From: Terriglobia bacterium
Lineage (GTDB): Bacteria; Acidobacteriota; Terriglobia; JAIQFV01
NCBI GenBank assembly: GCA_020072965.1
Contig: JAIQFY010000022.1
Coordinates: 20,793 to 84,792 of the forward strand
DNA length: 64,000 bases
Direction: 5' to 3'
The position numbers and the translations under genes were made by a program. Below the pieces are notes generated by a model. The model ran no database searches. It was not told the origin of the DNA and saw only the letters and a program-made list of their open reading frames with translations. This document shows, piece by piece, positions 28,581 through 37,531 of the stretch; position 1 is the stretch's first letter, and each line of letters opens with the position of its first letter.

Positions 28581-29036
28581 TCATCCGAGCGCCTGGAGGA
28601 CCGCTTCTGCATGACCCTTGACTTTCACCTTCGGAAAAATCCTCCTGATCCTCCCGTCCTTGCCGATGATGACCGTGGTGCGTTCAATCCCCATGAATTT
28701 CCTGCCGTAGAGGCTCTTTTCCTTCCAGACTCCATAGGCCTTGAGAATCTGTTTGCCTTCATCACACAACAGCGGGAATGACACGCCACACTTGGCTGCG
28801 AAATTCGATTGGGACTTGAGGCTGTCGGCGCTCATCCCCAGCACTACGGCGCCCTTCTTCTGAATCAGCTTGTGCTGGTCTCGAAAATCGCATGTCTCCA
28901 TTGTGCATCCAGGGGTATTGGCCTTGGGGAAGAAGTACAGGAGAACGTCTTTCCCTTTAAAGTTCTTCAGGCTGACCGCTTGACCGGAGCTGTCGAAGAC
29001 TGTGAAGTCAGGGGCTTTGTCGCCTTCCTTAAGCAT
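28581..29036 (-). CDS. bcp: Bcp/PrxQ-type peroxiredoxin
   Basis: Thioredoxin-dependent thiol peroxidase, 151 aa, the classical Bcp length. The catalytic motif TPGCTMETCDFRD has the peroxidatic Cys and a resolving Cys five residues later, as in E. coli Bcp. KAPDFTVFDSSGQAVSL and RTTVIIGKDGRIRRIF are standard. GAGGTG precedes the ATG by 7 nt. A longer, possibly membrane-anchored paralogue is at 17426-18013. Divergent from the AsmA-like gene. Confidence 0.94.
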   Translation of the reverse strand: MLKEGDKAPDFTVFDSSGQAVSLKNFKGKDVLLYFFPKANTPGCTMETCDFRDQHKLIQKKGAVVLGMSADSLKSQSNFAAKCGVSFPLLCDEGKQILKAYGVWKEKSLYGRKFMGIERTTVIIGKDGRIRRIFPKVKVKGHAEAVLQALG

Positions 29037-29201
29037 AAAGATTCACCTCAAAATCGGTTTGGACATTATCACGATCGTTGTGGGACGGGCTCTATTTTAT
29101 GTGGACTGGCTTCTTTGTCAACGGTCAGTAGAGGATTTGTTTTTGATGGGCTCCTTCAAGGAGGGTAGAATCACAAAGGGGTGGAGGAGGAAAACCCAGC
29201 C

Positions 29202-30719
29202 ATGATCAAAAAACGGTGGATTCTTCTGGCGATGGTTGTTGTCGTTGTGGGGGCCGTCCTGGCCGTGCCATTCCTGATCAATGTGAATGTCTACCGGGGT
29301 GTGATCGAGGGCCAGTTGAATAAGGCAATCAATCGCAAAGTCACCCTGAACGACTTACGGTTATCCCTCTTCCCGGTTGCCCTTGAGAGCAAGGACGTTC
29401 ATATCCGTGATGACCCCTCCTTCCGGAAAGATGATTTTGTCACGATTGAAAGCTTCCGACTGCACCTCGAGTTCCGGTCACTTCTGCGACGCCAGATTCG
29501 GGTCACTTCCCTCGAAATGATCGCGCCGGTGGTTTGGCTGGCAAGAAATTCCCATGGGGAATGGAATTTCTCGACGTTGGGGAAAGCGGAGGTCACCCCT
29601 CAATCCCCAATGGCGGCGAGCGTGGGAACTGGATTGACCCCGGTCGATGTCAATTCCTTCAACATCTCGAATTTATCCCTGAAAAACGGAAGAGTGGCAA
29701 TCCTCGATCAGGCCCGATCCGAGGAGGCCGGAAGTTATGATGTGCTTGAATTGACGGCGCGGGACATTTCAGCCCGGTCCGCGTTTCCATTCTCATTGAC
29801 TGTGAGTGACACGAAGGGAAAAGAGCCCGTCCATCTCGAGGGGGAGGCAGGTCCGCTCAACCTCAACAACATGGCGAATTCTCCCGCCAAAGGCACCATT
29901 GAGGCAAAGACACTTCACGCTGGAAAGATCGAAACTGAGAGGATGAGGGGACAATTCAACCTTTCGCAAGGGATTTTGAAACTCGACCCCCTGGATTTTG
30001 ATATGTACTCCGGCCATGAAAGTGGGGCAATGACCGTCAACCTTCTCCAGGCCCGGCATTCGGTCGAGCTCAACAGCCATCTGAACAAGATCGATATCAA
30101 CCAGTTTCTCTCAAGCATTAGTTCGTCCAAGAATATGTTCTTTGGCTTGCTCAACGGCGATCTCACCTTGCGAATGAGCGTTGAGAATGGAGCGCAAGCG
30201 CTGCGTGCGCTGGTCGGAAAAGCCGGGTTGGAACTGCAAGATGGGAGACTGGCGCATGTCAGCCTTGGGCAGCAGGTCGCTCTTCTGGCGAAACTGGCCG
30301 ATGTTAACTTTCCGGAGGGAGAAACTCCGATCACCAAAATGACCGGTCATTTCGAGATTGCGGACAACTGGGCCCAAACCAACGACCTTCAGATTGAGAT
30401 CCCCGACCTCAGTCTGTGGTGCCGGGGGGGATTCAATTTTGAAAGCGAGATGAAGTTCGACGTTCTGGCGACCTTCTCACCGCGGGCCAGTCAAAAAATA
30501 CAGTCTCAGAATCCTATTGGCGGCCTGTTGTCCGCTCTTCTACTGAACCAAAACAATCAGGCTATGGTCCCATTTCAGGTGACTGGCATGTTTCAACATC
30601 CGCACTTTAAACTGGATACCCAGCGACTCCTGTCGATGAAGACCGGCAAGACAAGTGGTCCGTCCAACATCGAGAATACCATCCAATCCATTCAAGATCT
30701 GTTCAAGAAGAAGAAATAG
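29202..30719 (+). CDS. AsmA-family protein
   Basis: 505 aa with an N-terminal membrane anchor (WILLAMVVVVVGAVLAVPFL) and a long, beta-rich periplasmic body. AsmA/TamB-like lipid-transfer features are INRKVTLNDLRLSLFPVALE, the IRVTSLEMIAPVVWLARN region, and the C-terminal AsmA_2-like part (RALVGKAGLELQDGRL, GGFNFESEMKFDVLAT). Family members influence outer-membrane lipid transport. The ATG at 29202 lies about 8 nt after GGAGGAGG; a GTG at 29181 would start inside that signal. Divergent from bcp. Confidence 0.9.
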   Translation: MIKKRWILLAMVVVVVGAVLAVPFLINVNVYRGVIEGQLNKAINRKVTLNDLRLSLFPVALESKDVHIRDDPSFRKDDFVTIESFRLHLEFRSLLRRQIRVTSLEMIAPVVWLARNSHGEWNFSTLGKAEVTPQSPMAASVGTGLTPVDVNSFNISNLSLKNGRVAILDQARSEEAGSYDVLELTARDISARSAFPFSLTVSDTKGKEPVHLEGEAGPLNLNNMANSPAKGTIEAKTLHAGKIETERMRGQFNLSQGILKLDPLDFDMYSGHESGAMTVNLLQARHSVELNSHLNKIDINQFLSSISSSKNMFFGLLNGDLTLRMSVENGAQALRALVGKAGLELQDGRLAHVSLGQQVALLAKLADVNFPEGETPITKMTGHFEIADNWAQTNDLQIEIPDLSLWCRGGFNFESEMKFDVLATFSPRASQKIQSQNPIGGLLSALLLNQNNQAMVPFQVTGMFQHPHFKLDTQRLLSMKTGKTSGPSNIENTIQSIQDLFKKKK

Positions 30720-30834
30720 AAAGGCCACTGTTGGACCCGACTTCCCAATTGGGTCCGACTTCCGAGTTGGACGTTTCCGGGGTCTTCCCAAGATGGATTC
30801 TTAGGCTCGCGGAACCGGGACGATCTCATGGCCT

Positions 30835-31743
30835 TCAAATGCGTCGCTGGCACAGCGGGCAATAATGCGTACTGCGGCTGGAAACCACGGTATGTTTGAT
30901 GAGACCGGAACAACCCCGCCGGAGGCATTTTTCTCCCGTACGACCGTAAACCCGATGTTCCAGCTGAAACTCCCCCAAAACATTGGTGGCTCCCACAAAA
31001 TCGGAAATTGAAGATCCCCCGAGGTCGATCGCATTATTCAGGATCTTGACGAGCAGAGTGAAATACTTGAGCAACCGCTGCTTCGAAAGGCGCTGTATTC
31101 TCTGCTTGGGATGAATACGTGCGGCGAACAAGCTTTCGTCGGCATAGATGTTGCCGACCCCCACCAGTAAGTGTTGGTTCAACAGGGCGGCTTTGATCAT
31201 CCCCCGGCGTTTCCAGAAAATTGAAAGGAACTCCCCGGCGGAAATCTTCAAGGGGTCGGAGGCGGGGAGGGTGAACGGCTGACGATTCAGCTTGTTGAGC
31301 GCGTAAGCCTCAGGGGCTGCTTTTTTCTGGTGGCGGAGACTTAGTGTTTTCTGGGATCGAAAGATGGGCCGCCAATCCTTGACAAACAGCATCTTGCCAA
31401 ACTGCCGGGAATCACGAAAGCACAATCGCATTCCGGGAGAATCAAGGCAAAAAATCGCATGGGTGTGACGATCGGTATGATCTCCGAGGAGCAGTTGTCC
31501 CGTCATCCCCAGGCGGATGACCAGGAACCGCTCTGCTTCCTCGAGAGTCTTCACCTGAATGATCACCGACTTCCCGTGACGGAAGATGTCGATGATCCGG
31601 GACTCAAGATAGTGCTCAACCGGTTCCTCAAATTGAGGCCGGAAGTACCGGGCGCGCGGGAAATCGATCGAAAGAATCCTGGAGTTTAAGATATGAGCGC
31701 GCAAACCGCGCACAATGGTTTCAGCCTCGGGTAGTTCCGGCAT
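30835..31743 (-). CDS. mutM: Formamidopyrimidine-DNA glycosylase
   Basis: Base-excision repair glycosylase/AP lyase removing 8-oxoguanine and FapyG, 302 aa. The N-terminal catalytic Pro-Glu is seen as MPELPEAETIVRGL. The H2TH region is GVGNIYADESLFAARIHP, and the C-terminal zinc finger has Cys pairs CLRRGC and CPLC. The finger's first Cys pair is spaced by four residues instead of two. An insert (residues ~130-160, RSQKTLSLRHQKKA) makes it about 30 residues longer than E. coli MutM. GAGGT precedes the ATG. Convergent with the AsmA-like gene. Confidence 0.95.
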   Translation of the reverse strand: MPELPEAETIVRGLRAHILNSRILSIDFPRARYFRPQFEEPVEHYLESRIIDIFRHGKSVIIQVKTLEEAERFLVIRLGMTGQLLLGDHTDRHTHAIFCLDSPGMRLCFRDSRQFGKMLFVKDWRPIFRSQKTLSLRHQKKAAPEAYALNKLNRQPFTLPASDPLKISAGEFLSIFWKRRGMIKAALLNQHLLVGVGNIYADESLFAARIHPKQRIQRLSKQRLLKYFTLLVKILNNAIDLGGSSISDFVGATNVLGEFQLEHRVYGRTGEKCLRRGCSGLIKHTVVSSRSTHYCPLCQRRI

Positions 31744-31993
31744 TGCGAAATGACCTCGTCCGTTCCGTGGATTGCCTTCTGCCGGTTTGACTCGCGCCTT
31801 TTCTTAAGAATGCCAATTCGACGCCTCTTTCCACCCGGCGGTCTAAACGCTTATTCTATCTTTTTTGTTTGTCAAACTCGACGGAGAAACCTACAATTTA
31901 AAAACTGGGGTGAGCGCTTCCCATCAGTTGAAGAGAGTTCAGGCGCTAGAATGGACCTTGCACAGTATTTGCCGGGGGGAAATCAACGGTTCT

Positions 31994-32527
31994 ATGAAGC
32001 AGCTCAAGCTTTTCATCCTTGGCATCGTCGTGATCCTGGTGGGGTTTGCGTGGTACTTTTCCCAGAAGGGTGAATCGCAAGACCAACCCGCTGAAGTGGG
32101 GAAGTCGGCTCCGGACTTCTCGCTGAAGAATGCCGCCGGGCAGAGTGTGCGTCTCTCTGATTATCGCGGAAAATTTGTTGTATTGAATTTTTGGGGAACC
32201 TGGTGTCCCCCCTGCGTGGAGGAAGCACCTTATCTGGAGCAGTTGAACCAGCGCTTCGTGGCAACGTTCCCTCAGAGAATTACTGTTCTGACTGTAAGCG
32301 TTGACACTGCTTGGGAACCGGTCAACAAGTTTTCACACGAGCACAACCTTTCCTTCCCCATTTTGCTCGATACCCACCAATCAGTCCCTCATCAATATGG
32401 GACCTTTAAGTACCCGGAGACGTATATTATTGATCCTTCGGGCATCGTCCGTGGTAAGATCATAGGCGCTTATAACTGGATGGCTCCCGAGGCGCTGCAA
32501 TATTTTGATTCTTTATTGCGCTCGTAA
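31994..32527 (+). CDS. Membrane-anchored TlpA/ResA-like thioredoxin
   Basis: 177 aa: an N-terminal anchor (MKQLKLFILGIVVILVGFAWYF), then a thioredoxin fold with the active-site motif WGTWCPPCVEEAP. SAPDFSLKNAAGQSVRLSDY is the standard entry into the fold and KYPETYIIDPSGIVRGK the cis-Pro region. It reduces disulfides or apocytochrome c on the outer face of the membrane. The open frame extends upstream from a TTG, but that part has no coding character; the ATG at 31994 is followed at once by the anchor. Gene divergent from mutM. Confidence 0.9.
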   Translation: MKQLKLFILGIVVILVGFAWYFSQKGESQDQPAEVGKSAPDFSLKNAAGQSVRLSDYRGKFVVLNFWGTWCPPCVEEAPYLEQLNQRFVATFPQRITVLTVSVDTAWEPVNKFSHEHNLSFPILLDTHQSVPHQYGTFKYPETYIIDPSGIVRGKIIGAYNWMAPEALQYFDSLLRS

Positions 32528-32677
32528 GGGGACTTTCCCCGGCCGCCTTGTTCGAGGAAATGAGAAATAAACCTGGCACTAGGGCCAACTTTTTCTTGGG
32601 TTTAAGAATCTCACAGAACGGGGAGACAGAGGAAAGAGTCAAGCATTCTGGTACCATCAACCAAAAAGGAAAAAGCC

Positions 32678-33739
32678 ATGAAAACAACCACTAGAGGAAT
32701 TCAACGGTGGATCGTAGTGTTCATGGGTCTCGGGGCCCTATTGACCATCCTGCCTGAACTGGTATTGGGTCAACCTTACATTTCAACCAAGGGCGGTTTG
32801 ATCAATGTGATCGAGGGTCGGGTGGAAGTCCACAGTGCCCGAGATATGCGGTGGGAGAAAGCCCGGCCATTGTTGCAGCTCCGACAGGGTGATGAGCTAA
32901 GAGTTCATGAAAACAGCCGCGCCGAAATGCTGCTGAACCCGGGTTCCTTTGCACGTTTGGGACCGGAGTCTGCCGCGCGACTGGTCAATGATCGGCTGAC
33001 AGAACTTTCTTTGGAAGTGGTGTCTGGCTCCCTGGAGATAGAAGCGGGGAATGTCAAGTCCATCGGACACATTGATGTCTCCGTATTCGGCCACTTGTTC
33101 AGTATCATGAAAGACGGCATTTATCGTTTTGATGTGAGCGATCCCGGGCCTGCGACGGCAAGGGTCTTTCGAGGTGAGATGGTCACCGTTTCCGCCAATG
33201 GGAAGACGACCCGGATTAAGAAATCCTCCCAGGCAACCATTGCCGGCGCCAACGCCACCCTGGCCGTTGGTCGCTTCGACACAAAACAAATGGACAGCCT
33301 GAGTGAATGGAGCGCCTTCCGGGCGGGGCAGTTGGCGCAATCCAATCGCGGCGTGATCCGATCATTTTCACAAGGATATTATCCGGGAGGTTATTACGGA
33401 TATTATGGGGCCGGGATATACGGCTTGGGCTGCGGGTGGTTTTATGACCCGTTCTTCAGCTTCTATACTTTTATGCCATGTCGCAACGACTTTTTTTCCC
33501 CTTATGGCGGATACCTGTTTTCACCCATTGTTGTCGTCTCGAACGGGGGCCATCACGGAATTGGCACAAGTCGTAGCGAAGGAACCGCGCGGGGCCACGA
33601 GTCCATAGGCTCCAGTTCAGGTGGCGGATTTACGCCGAGTTCTTCGTCCTCTGTAGGGCCGTCGGCGGTCGGTTCTCCTTCGGGCGGGACATCGCGCTCG
33701 GAGGGTGGCGCACGTTCACCGACCCCGATTCGCCATTGA
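32678..33739 (+). CDS. Secreted FecR-domain protein with a Tyr/Gly-rich and Ser-rich tail
   Basis: 353 aa with a signal peptide (WIVVFMGLGALLTILPELVLG). A FecR domain spans about residues 35-190 (GLINVIEGRVEVHSA, HENSRAEMLLNPGSFARLG, LEVVSGSLEIEAG, FDVSDPGPATARVFRGE). A tyrosine/glycine-rich segment (GYYPGGYYGYYGAGIYG) follows, then a Ser/Gly/Pro-rich low-complexity tail. Unlike true FecR it has no cytoplasmic anti-sigma part, so it is probably an envelope or matrix protein rather than a regulator. AAGGAAAAAGCC precedes the ATG. A terminator follows at 33801. Confidence 0.88.
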   Translation: MKTTTRGIQRWIVVFMGLGALLTILPELVLGQPYISTKGGLINVIEGRVEVHSARDMRWEKARPLLQLRQGDELRVHENSRAEMLLNPGSFARLGPESAARLVNDRLTELSLEVVSGSLEIEAGNVKSIGHIDVSVFGHLFSIMKDGIYRFDVSDPGPATARVFRGEMVTVSANGKTTRIKKSSQATIAGANATLAVGRFDTKQMDSLSEWSAFRAGQLAQSNRGVIRSFSQGYYPGGYYGYYGAGIYGLGCGWFYDPFFSFYTFMPCRNDFFSPYGGYLFSPIVVVSNGGHHGIGTSRSEGTARGHESIGSSSGGGFTPSSSSSVGPSAVGSPSGGTSRSEGGARSPTPIRH

Positions 33740-33800
33740 ACCGTTAAGGGTGAGCCCGTACTTTTGCGAAGCGCAATGGGCCGCTCGAAGAATAGAAAAC

Positions 33801-33835
33801 AAAAAATCCTCACGAAGTTTGTGGGGATTTTTTAT
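33801..33835. terminator. Bidirectional Rho-independent terminator
   Basis: AAAAAATCCTCAC-GAAGTTT-GTGGGGATTTTTTA: a 9-bp stem with one G-U pair, flanked by an A-tract on one side and a T-tract on the other. It ends the FecR-domain gene 60 nt downstream of its stop and insulates the cysS promoter. Confidence 0.9.
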
Positions 33836-33856
33836 GGGTAAACTTCCGGGGTTTCC

Positions 33857-33886
33857 TTGACTCCCTGCGAAAGTGCCCGCTAGAAT
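33857..33886 (+). promoter_or_regulatory. Sigma-70 promoter of cysS
   Basis: TTGACT (33857-33862) and TAGAAT (33881-33886) with an 18-nt spacer, just after the terminator. A transcript would start near 33893. This fits a cysS start at 33952, not at the upstream TTG (33889). Confidence 0.7.
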
Positions 33887-33951
33887 GATTGAGCGAGGGT
33901 TTGGGTTTGAGGTCTCCAGGGGCGTTCAGGGGATCCAATTCCGACGGTCCA

Positions 33952-35349
33952 ATGCTCAAATTGAAGGATACCTTAACCGGGAAGCTTCAGGATTTCCAGC
34001 CTTTGGAAGGCAACCACGTCCGCATGTACGCCTGCGGTCCGACCGTCTACGATTTTGCCCATATCGGCAACTTCCGGACCTATGTGTACGAAGATATCCT
34101 GCGCCGGTGGCTGAAGTTCAAAGGCTACCAACTCACCCACGTTATGAATATTACGGACGTCGATGATAAGACGATCCGGGACTCGAAGGCGAAGGAGCTG
34201 GCCCAGCTTCGGGCATACACCGAAAGGTACGCCCGCTGCTTCTTCGAAGATTGCATGGCCCTTTCCATCGAACGCCCCGATAAGGTGGTGAATGCTACGG
34301 ACCATATCCCCGACATGGTCCATCTCATCCAAAAGCTGGTTGAAAGCGGGCATGCTTACAAAAAAGACGACTCGTATTACTTTAAAATATCCACGTACCC
34401 CAAGTATGGTCAGCTCGCTAAATTGGACTTTGACGGCATGAAAATCGGGGCCAGTGTGGATATAGATGAGTATGAGAAGGAGGATGTCCGCGACTTTGCA
34501 TTGTGGAAAGCGCCGAAGGATGAGGAACCCTTTTGGGACACGCCCATCGGGAAGGGGCGTCCCGGCTGGCATATTGAGTGCTCGGCCATGTCCATGCACT
34601 ATCTCGGGGCCTCCTTCGACATCCACTGCGGGGCCGTCGACAACATATTTCCACATCACGAAAACGAAATCGCCCAAAGCGAATGTGCCACCGGAAAACC
34701 GTTTGTCCGATTATGGCTGCACGGGGAACACCTGATGGTGAACGGCGAGAAGATGTCGAAATCCAAGGGAAATTTCTTTACTTTGCGCGATTTGCTCGGC
34801 AAGGGAGATTCACCGCGGGCCATCCGGTACACCCTCTCCTCGGTCCCATACCGGAAGCCGCTCAACTTTACTTCGGAGTCGGTGCAGCAGGCGCAGAGCG
34901 CAATCGGGCGCCTGGAAGAGTTTTTGCTACGCTTTGAAACGGACACATTCCCCGAGGGTGTCAATGAACGCGTAGAAGAGGCCTGCCGCACCGCTCGCGA
35001 CAAGTTCGTGGCCGGCCTGGATGACGATCTGAACACGGCCGGGGCTCTGGGCGCGATCTTTGAATTCGTCCGACAAGGAAATACCGCAATAGGGGAGGGG
35101 AGTCTTTGCCAGGGAAACGTGGCCTCCATCAGTACTTTGTTCGATGACTTCCAGGCCATCTTCCCCGTCCTCAAAGATCCCACCCGCCAGATTCTCGACT
35201 CCCAAATTGAAGCGTTGATTGCCGAACGAAACCAGGCGCGCCGCGAACGGAACTTCAAGAAGGCCGATGAAATCCGTGATCAATTGCTTGCACAGGGGAT
35301 CATTCTGGAAGATACTAGAGCGGGTTTGAGATGGAAGCGAAAAGAATGA
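33952..35349 (+). CDS. cysS: Cysteinyl-tRNA synthetase
   Basis: Class I aminoacyl-tRNA synthetase, 465 aa, the normal length. Zinc/active-site motif YACGPTVYDFAHIGNFR (HIGH as HIGN), WHIECSAMSMHYLG with zinc ligands, HHENEIAQS, the KMSKS loop GEKMSKSKGNF, and the C-terminal anticodon helix bundle. The ATG at 33952 is preceded by no strong ribosome binding site, but it matches the family N-terminus (MLKLKDTLTG). Its promoter is at 33857-33886. The matching tRNA-Cys lies at 38984. Confidence 0.97.
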   Translation: MLKLKDTLTGKLQDFQPLEGNHVRMYACGPTVYDFAHIGNFRTYVYEDILRRWLKFKGYQLTHVMNITDVDDKTIRDSKAKELAQLRAYTERYARCFFEDCMALSIERPDKVVNATDHIPDMVHLIQKLVESGHAYKKDDSYYFKISTYPKYGQLAKLDFDGMKIGASVDIDEYEKEDVRDFALWKAPKDEEPFWDTPIGKGRPGWHIECSAMSMHYLGASFDIHCGAVDNIFPHHENEIAQSECATGKPFVRLWLHGEHLMVNGEKMSKSKGNFFTLRDLLGKGDSPRAIRYTLSSVPYRKPLNFTSESVQQAQSAIGRLEEFLLRFETDTFPEGVNERVEEACRTARDKFVAGLDDDLNTAGALGAIFEFVRQGNTAIGEGSLCQGNVASISTLFDDFQAIFPVLKDPTRQILDSQIEALIAERNQARRERNFKKADEIRDQLLAQGIILEDTRAGLRWKRKE

Positions 35350-35566
35350 TCCTGTGTTCCCCCTCCGGTTTGGCATGGACCTGCCATCGTCCCCTCGATG
35401 TGCGCCCGAATTTATTTAGCGGCGATTAGCCCGGGCTTCGAATCCCCCTACTGATCCGTCCCCTTGTGAAAACTTTGATCGCACGGGGTTCCCTGATGGA
35501 CAAGTGCCTTTGTAAGAAGGCATCCGGTTCGAAACTATTCCTGAAGTTCGAATTTTGGAGGTTCCT

Positions 35567-36907
35567 ATGGCAATAAAGAGTTTACTCCCACGGATCAAAA
35601 CCAAGCTCCCGGGCCCCAAGGCGAAACAAGTCCTTGCGGGGGATCGGAAGTTCGTATCCCCCTCTTATACACGTCCTTATCCCTTGGTCATGAAACGTGG
35701 CCGCGGCGCCATGGTGGAGGATGTGGACGGCAACACATTCCTCGATTTCAGCGCCGGAATTGCGGTCTGTTCGACCGGGCATGCGCATCCCGAGATTGTG
35801 GCCGCGATTCAAAAGCAAGCGGCGGATTTCATCCATATGTCCGGAACGGATTTCTATTATCCCCAGATGGTGGAGCTGGCTCAAAAGCTTGCGGATTCCG
35901 TTCCCGGAAAAGCACCCCGAAAGGTCTATTTCGGCAACTCCGGTGCGGAGGCCATTGAAGCGGCCATGAAGGTGGCCCGTTTTCACACCAAACGCGACAA
36001 ATTCATCGCCTTCTATGGCGCCTTTCACGGCCGCACTTTCGGCGCCTTGTCGCTCACAGCGAGTAGGGTCACTCAGCGCCGGGGGTTCAGCCCACTGGTC
36101 CCGGGTGTAACGCATATTCCCTACGGTTATTGTTATCGTTGTCCCTATAATCTCACGCCGCAAACGTGCTCCATTGATTGCGGGACGTTCCTCCGCGATG
36201 TGGTCTTCAAGACCACGGTCCCCCCCGAGGAGGTCGCTGCCATTTTTGTGGAACCGATTCTTGGTGAAGGGGGTTACGTCATTCCACCGGTCGAGTTCCT
36301 GCAGGAGCTGAAATCCATTTGTGAGGACTACGGCATCCTGTTTGTGGCGGATGAAGTGCAGAGCGGAATGGGACGCACCGGCAAGATGTGGGCCATTGAA
36401 CATTTTGGCATTGAGCCCGATATCCTGTGCACCGCCAAGGGGCTGGCGTCGGGCATGCCCATCGGTGTCATGATCGCCCGTTCCGACCTGATGAACTGGC
36501 CCCCGGGAGCTCACGCTTCAACGTTCGGGGGAAACCCCGTCTCCTGCGCCGCGGCGCTGGCTACTATCAAATTGCTGGAAGAGCAGTATACGGAGAATGC
36601 CGCGCGCATTGGAAAGTATATTCTGGAGAAGATCTCCGATTGGCCAAGAACTCATCCGCTGGTGGGTGAGGTGCGGGGACTGGGGCTCATGGTCGCCATC
36701 GAATTGGTTCGCGACAAGAACACTCGTGTGAAGGCGCATGAGGAACGCGATCAAGTGCTCCAGGAAGCCTTTAAGCGGGGATTGCTGATCCTCGGGTGCG
36801 GTGAAAACGTGGTCCGTCTCATGCCTCCGCTTTTGATCGATCAGCGTCAAGCGGATGTCGCTGTCGAAATTCTTGAAGAGGTGCTTACCCGGACCGAGCG
36901 GCGATGA
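35567..36907 (+). CDS. Class III (omega) aminotransferase, GABA/acetylornithine type
   Basis: PLP-dependent aminotransferase, 446 aa. The PLP lysine is in LCTAKGLASGMPIG; the phosphate/PLP region GNSGAEAIEAAMKVAR and FHGRTFGALSLTAS, and the acid site VADEVQSGMGRTGKMWA are present. A Cys-rich insert (YGYCYRCPYNLTPQTCSIDC) and general pattern resemble the 'acetyl ornithine aminotransferase family' also found in archaea, not the standard ArgD. It may act on GABA, ornithine or another omega-amino acid. GGAGG precedes the ATG by 5 nt. It stands upstream of the YraN-like gene. Confidence 0.92.
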   Translation: MAIKSLLPRIKTKLPGPKAKQVLAGDRKFVSPSYTRPYPLVMKRGRGAMVEDVDGNTFLDFSAGIAVCSTGHAHPEIVAAIQKQAADFIHMSGTDFYYPQMVELAQKLADSVPGKAPRKVYFGNSGAEAIEAAMKVARFHTKRDKFIAFYGAFHGRTFGALSLTASRVTQRRGFSPLVPGVTHIPYGYCYRCPYNLTPQTCSIDCGTFLRDVVFKTTVPPEEVAAIFVEPILGEGGYVIPPVEFLQELKSICEDYGILFVADEVQSGMGRTGKMWAIEHFGIEPDILCTAKGLASGMPIGVMIARSDLMNWPPGAHASTFGGNPVSCAAALATIKLLEEQYTENAARIGKYILEKISDWPRTHPLVGEVRGLGLMVAIELVRDKNTRVKAHEERDQVLQEAFKRGLLILGCGENVVRLMPPLLIDQRQADVAVEILEEVLTRTERR

Positions 36908-37019
36908 GTGAACGAGAGATCCTTTCTCGCCGAGTACCCTGTTCTGCTGGTTGAAGAAATACCCCCCCACAGGGTGGAAGCATTTATCCCGGCTGAAGGG
37001 CCCGTTGCGGGGGGGGGAA

Positions 37020-37490
37020 ATGACTACAGCGTGGCAAAAGCTCAAAAAGGGCCTGACGGAGTGCTGGAATTCAGGGCGCGGGTGGTTTCTCCGTGTCGAT
37101 TCTCTGTCGCCAACGGACCCGCACAACCCGCTTATCCTGGGCCGCCGCGGCGAACGGGCGGCCTTCATATTTTTGCAACATCTGGGGTACATGATTGTGT
37201 CTCGGAATTTCAGGACAGTTCACGGGGAGATTGATTTGGTCGCCTGGGATCGTGATATACTCTGCTTCGTTGAAGTAAAAACACGGGCCACAACTGACCA
37301 CGGGCGGCCCGAAGAGGCTGTGACCGCTTTCAAACAGAGGCAGATTCTGAAAACCTCCCTCGATTACCTGCGACAAGGCAACTTGCACCCCGTGAATATC
37401 CGATTCGACATTGTTTCCGTTCAGTTCAGTTCGGACGGGACCCCGGCCTGTCAGCTGACCGCGCGAGCATTCGGACCCGGGATGAACTAG
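37020..37490 (+). CDS. YraN/UPF0102 family protein
   Basis: 156 aa. Nuclease-like core: LGRRGERAAFIFLQHLGY, then HGEIDLVAWDRDILCFVEVK with the D...E-x-K arrangement of the PD-(D/E)XK/Holliday-junction resolvase fold. Function in bacteria is unproven. The ATG at 37020 is preceded by a G-rich stretch; an upstream TTG frame at 36951 does not look coding. 41 nt upstream of galT. Confidence 0.88.
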   Translation: MTTAWQKLKKGLTECWNSGRGWFLRVDSLSPTDPHNPLILGRRGERAAFIFLQHLGYMIVSRNFRTVHGEIDLVAWDRDILCFVEVKTRATTDHGRPEEAVTAFKQRQILKTSLDYLRQGNLHPVNIRFDIVSVQFSSDGTPACQLTARAFGPGMN

Positions 37491-37531
37491 TCTCTGTGAA
37501 TTTCCCTCTTGAAAGGAGCCCATAAAAGGAA

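Noticed and set aside
35582..36514. A 310-codon open frame on the minus strand
   Set aside because: Antisense to the class III aminotransferase; no recognisable protein.
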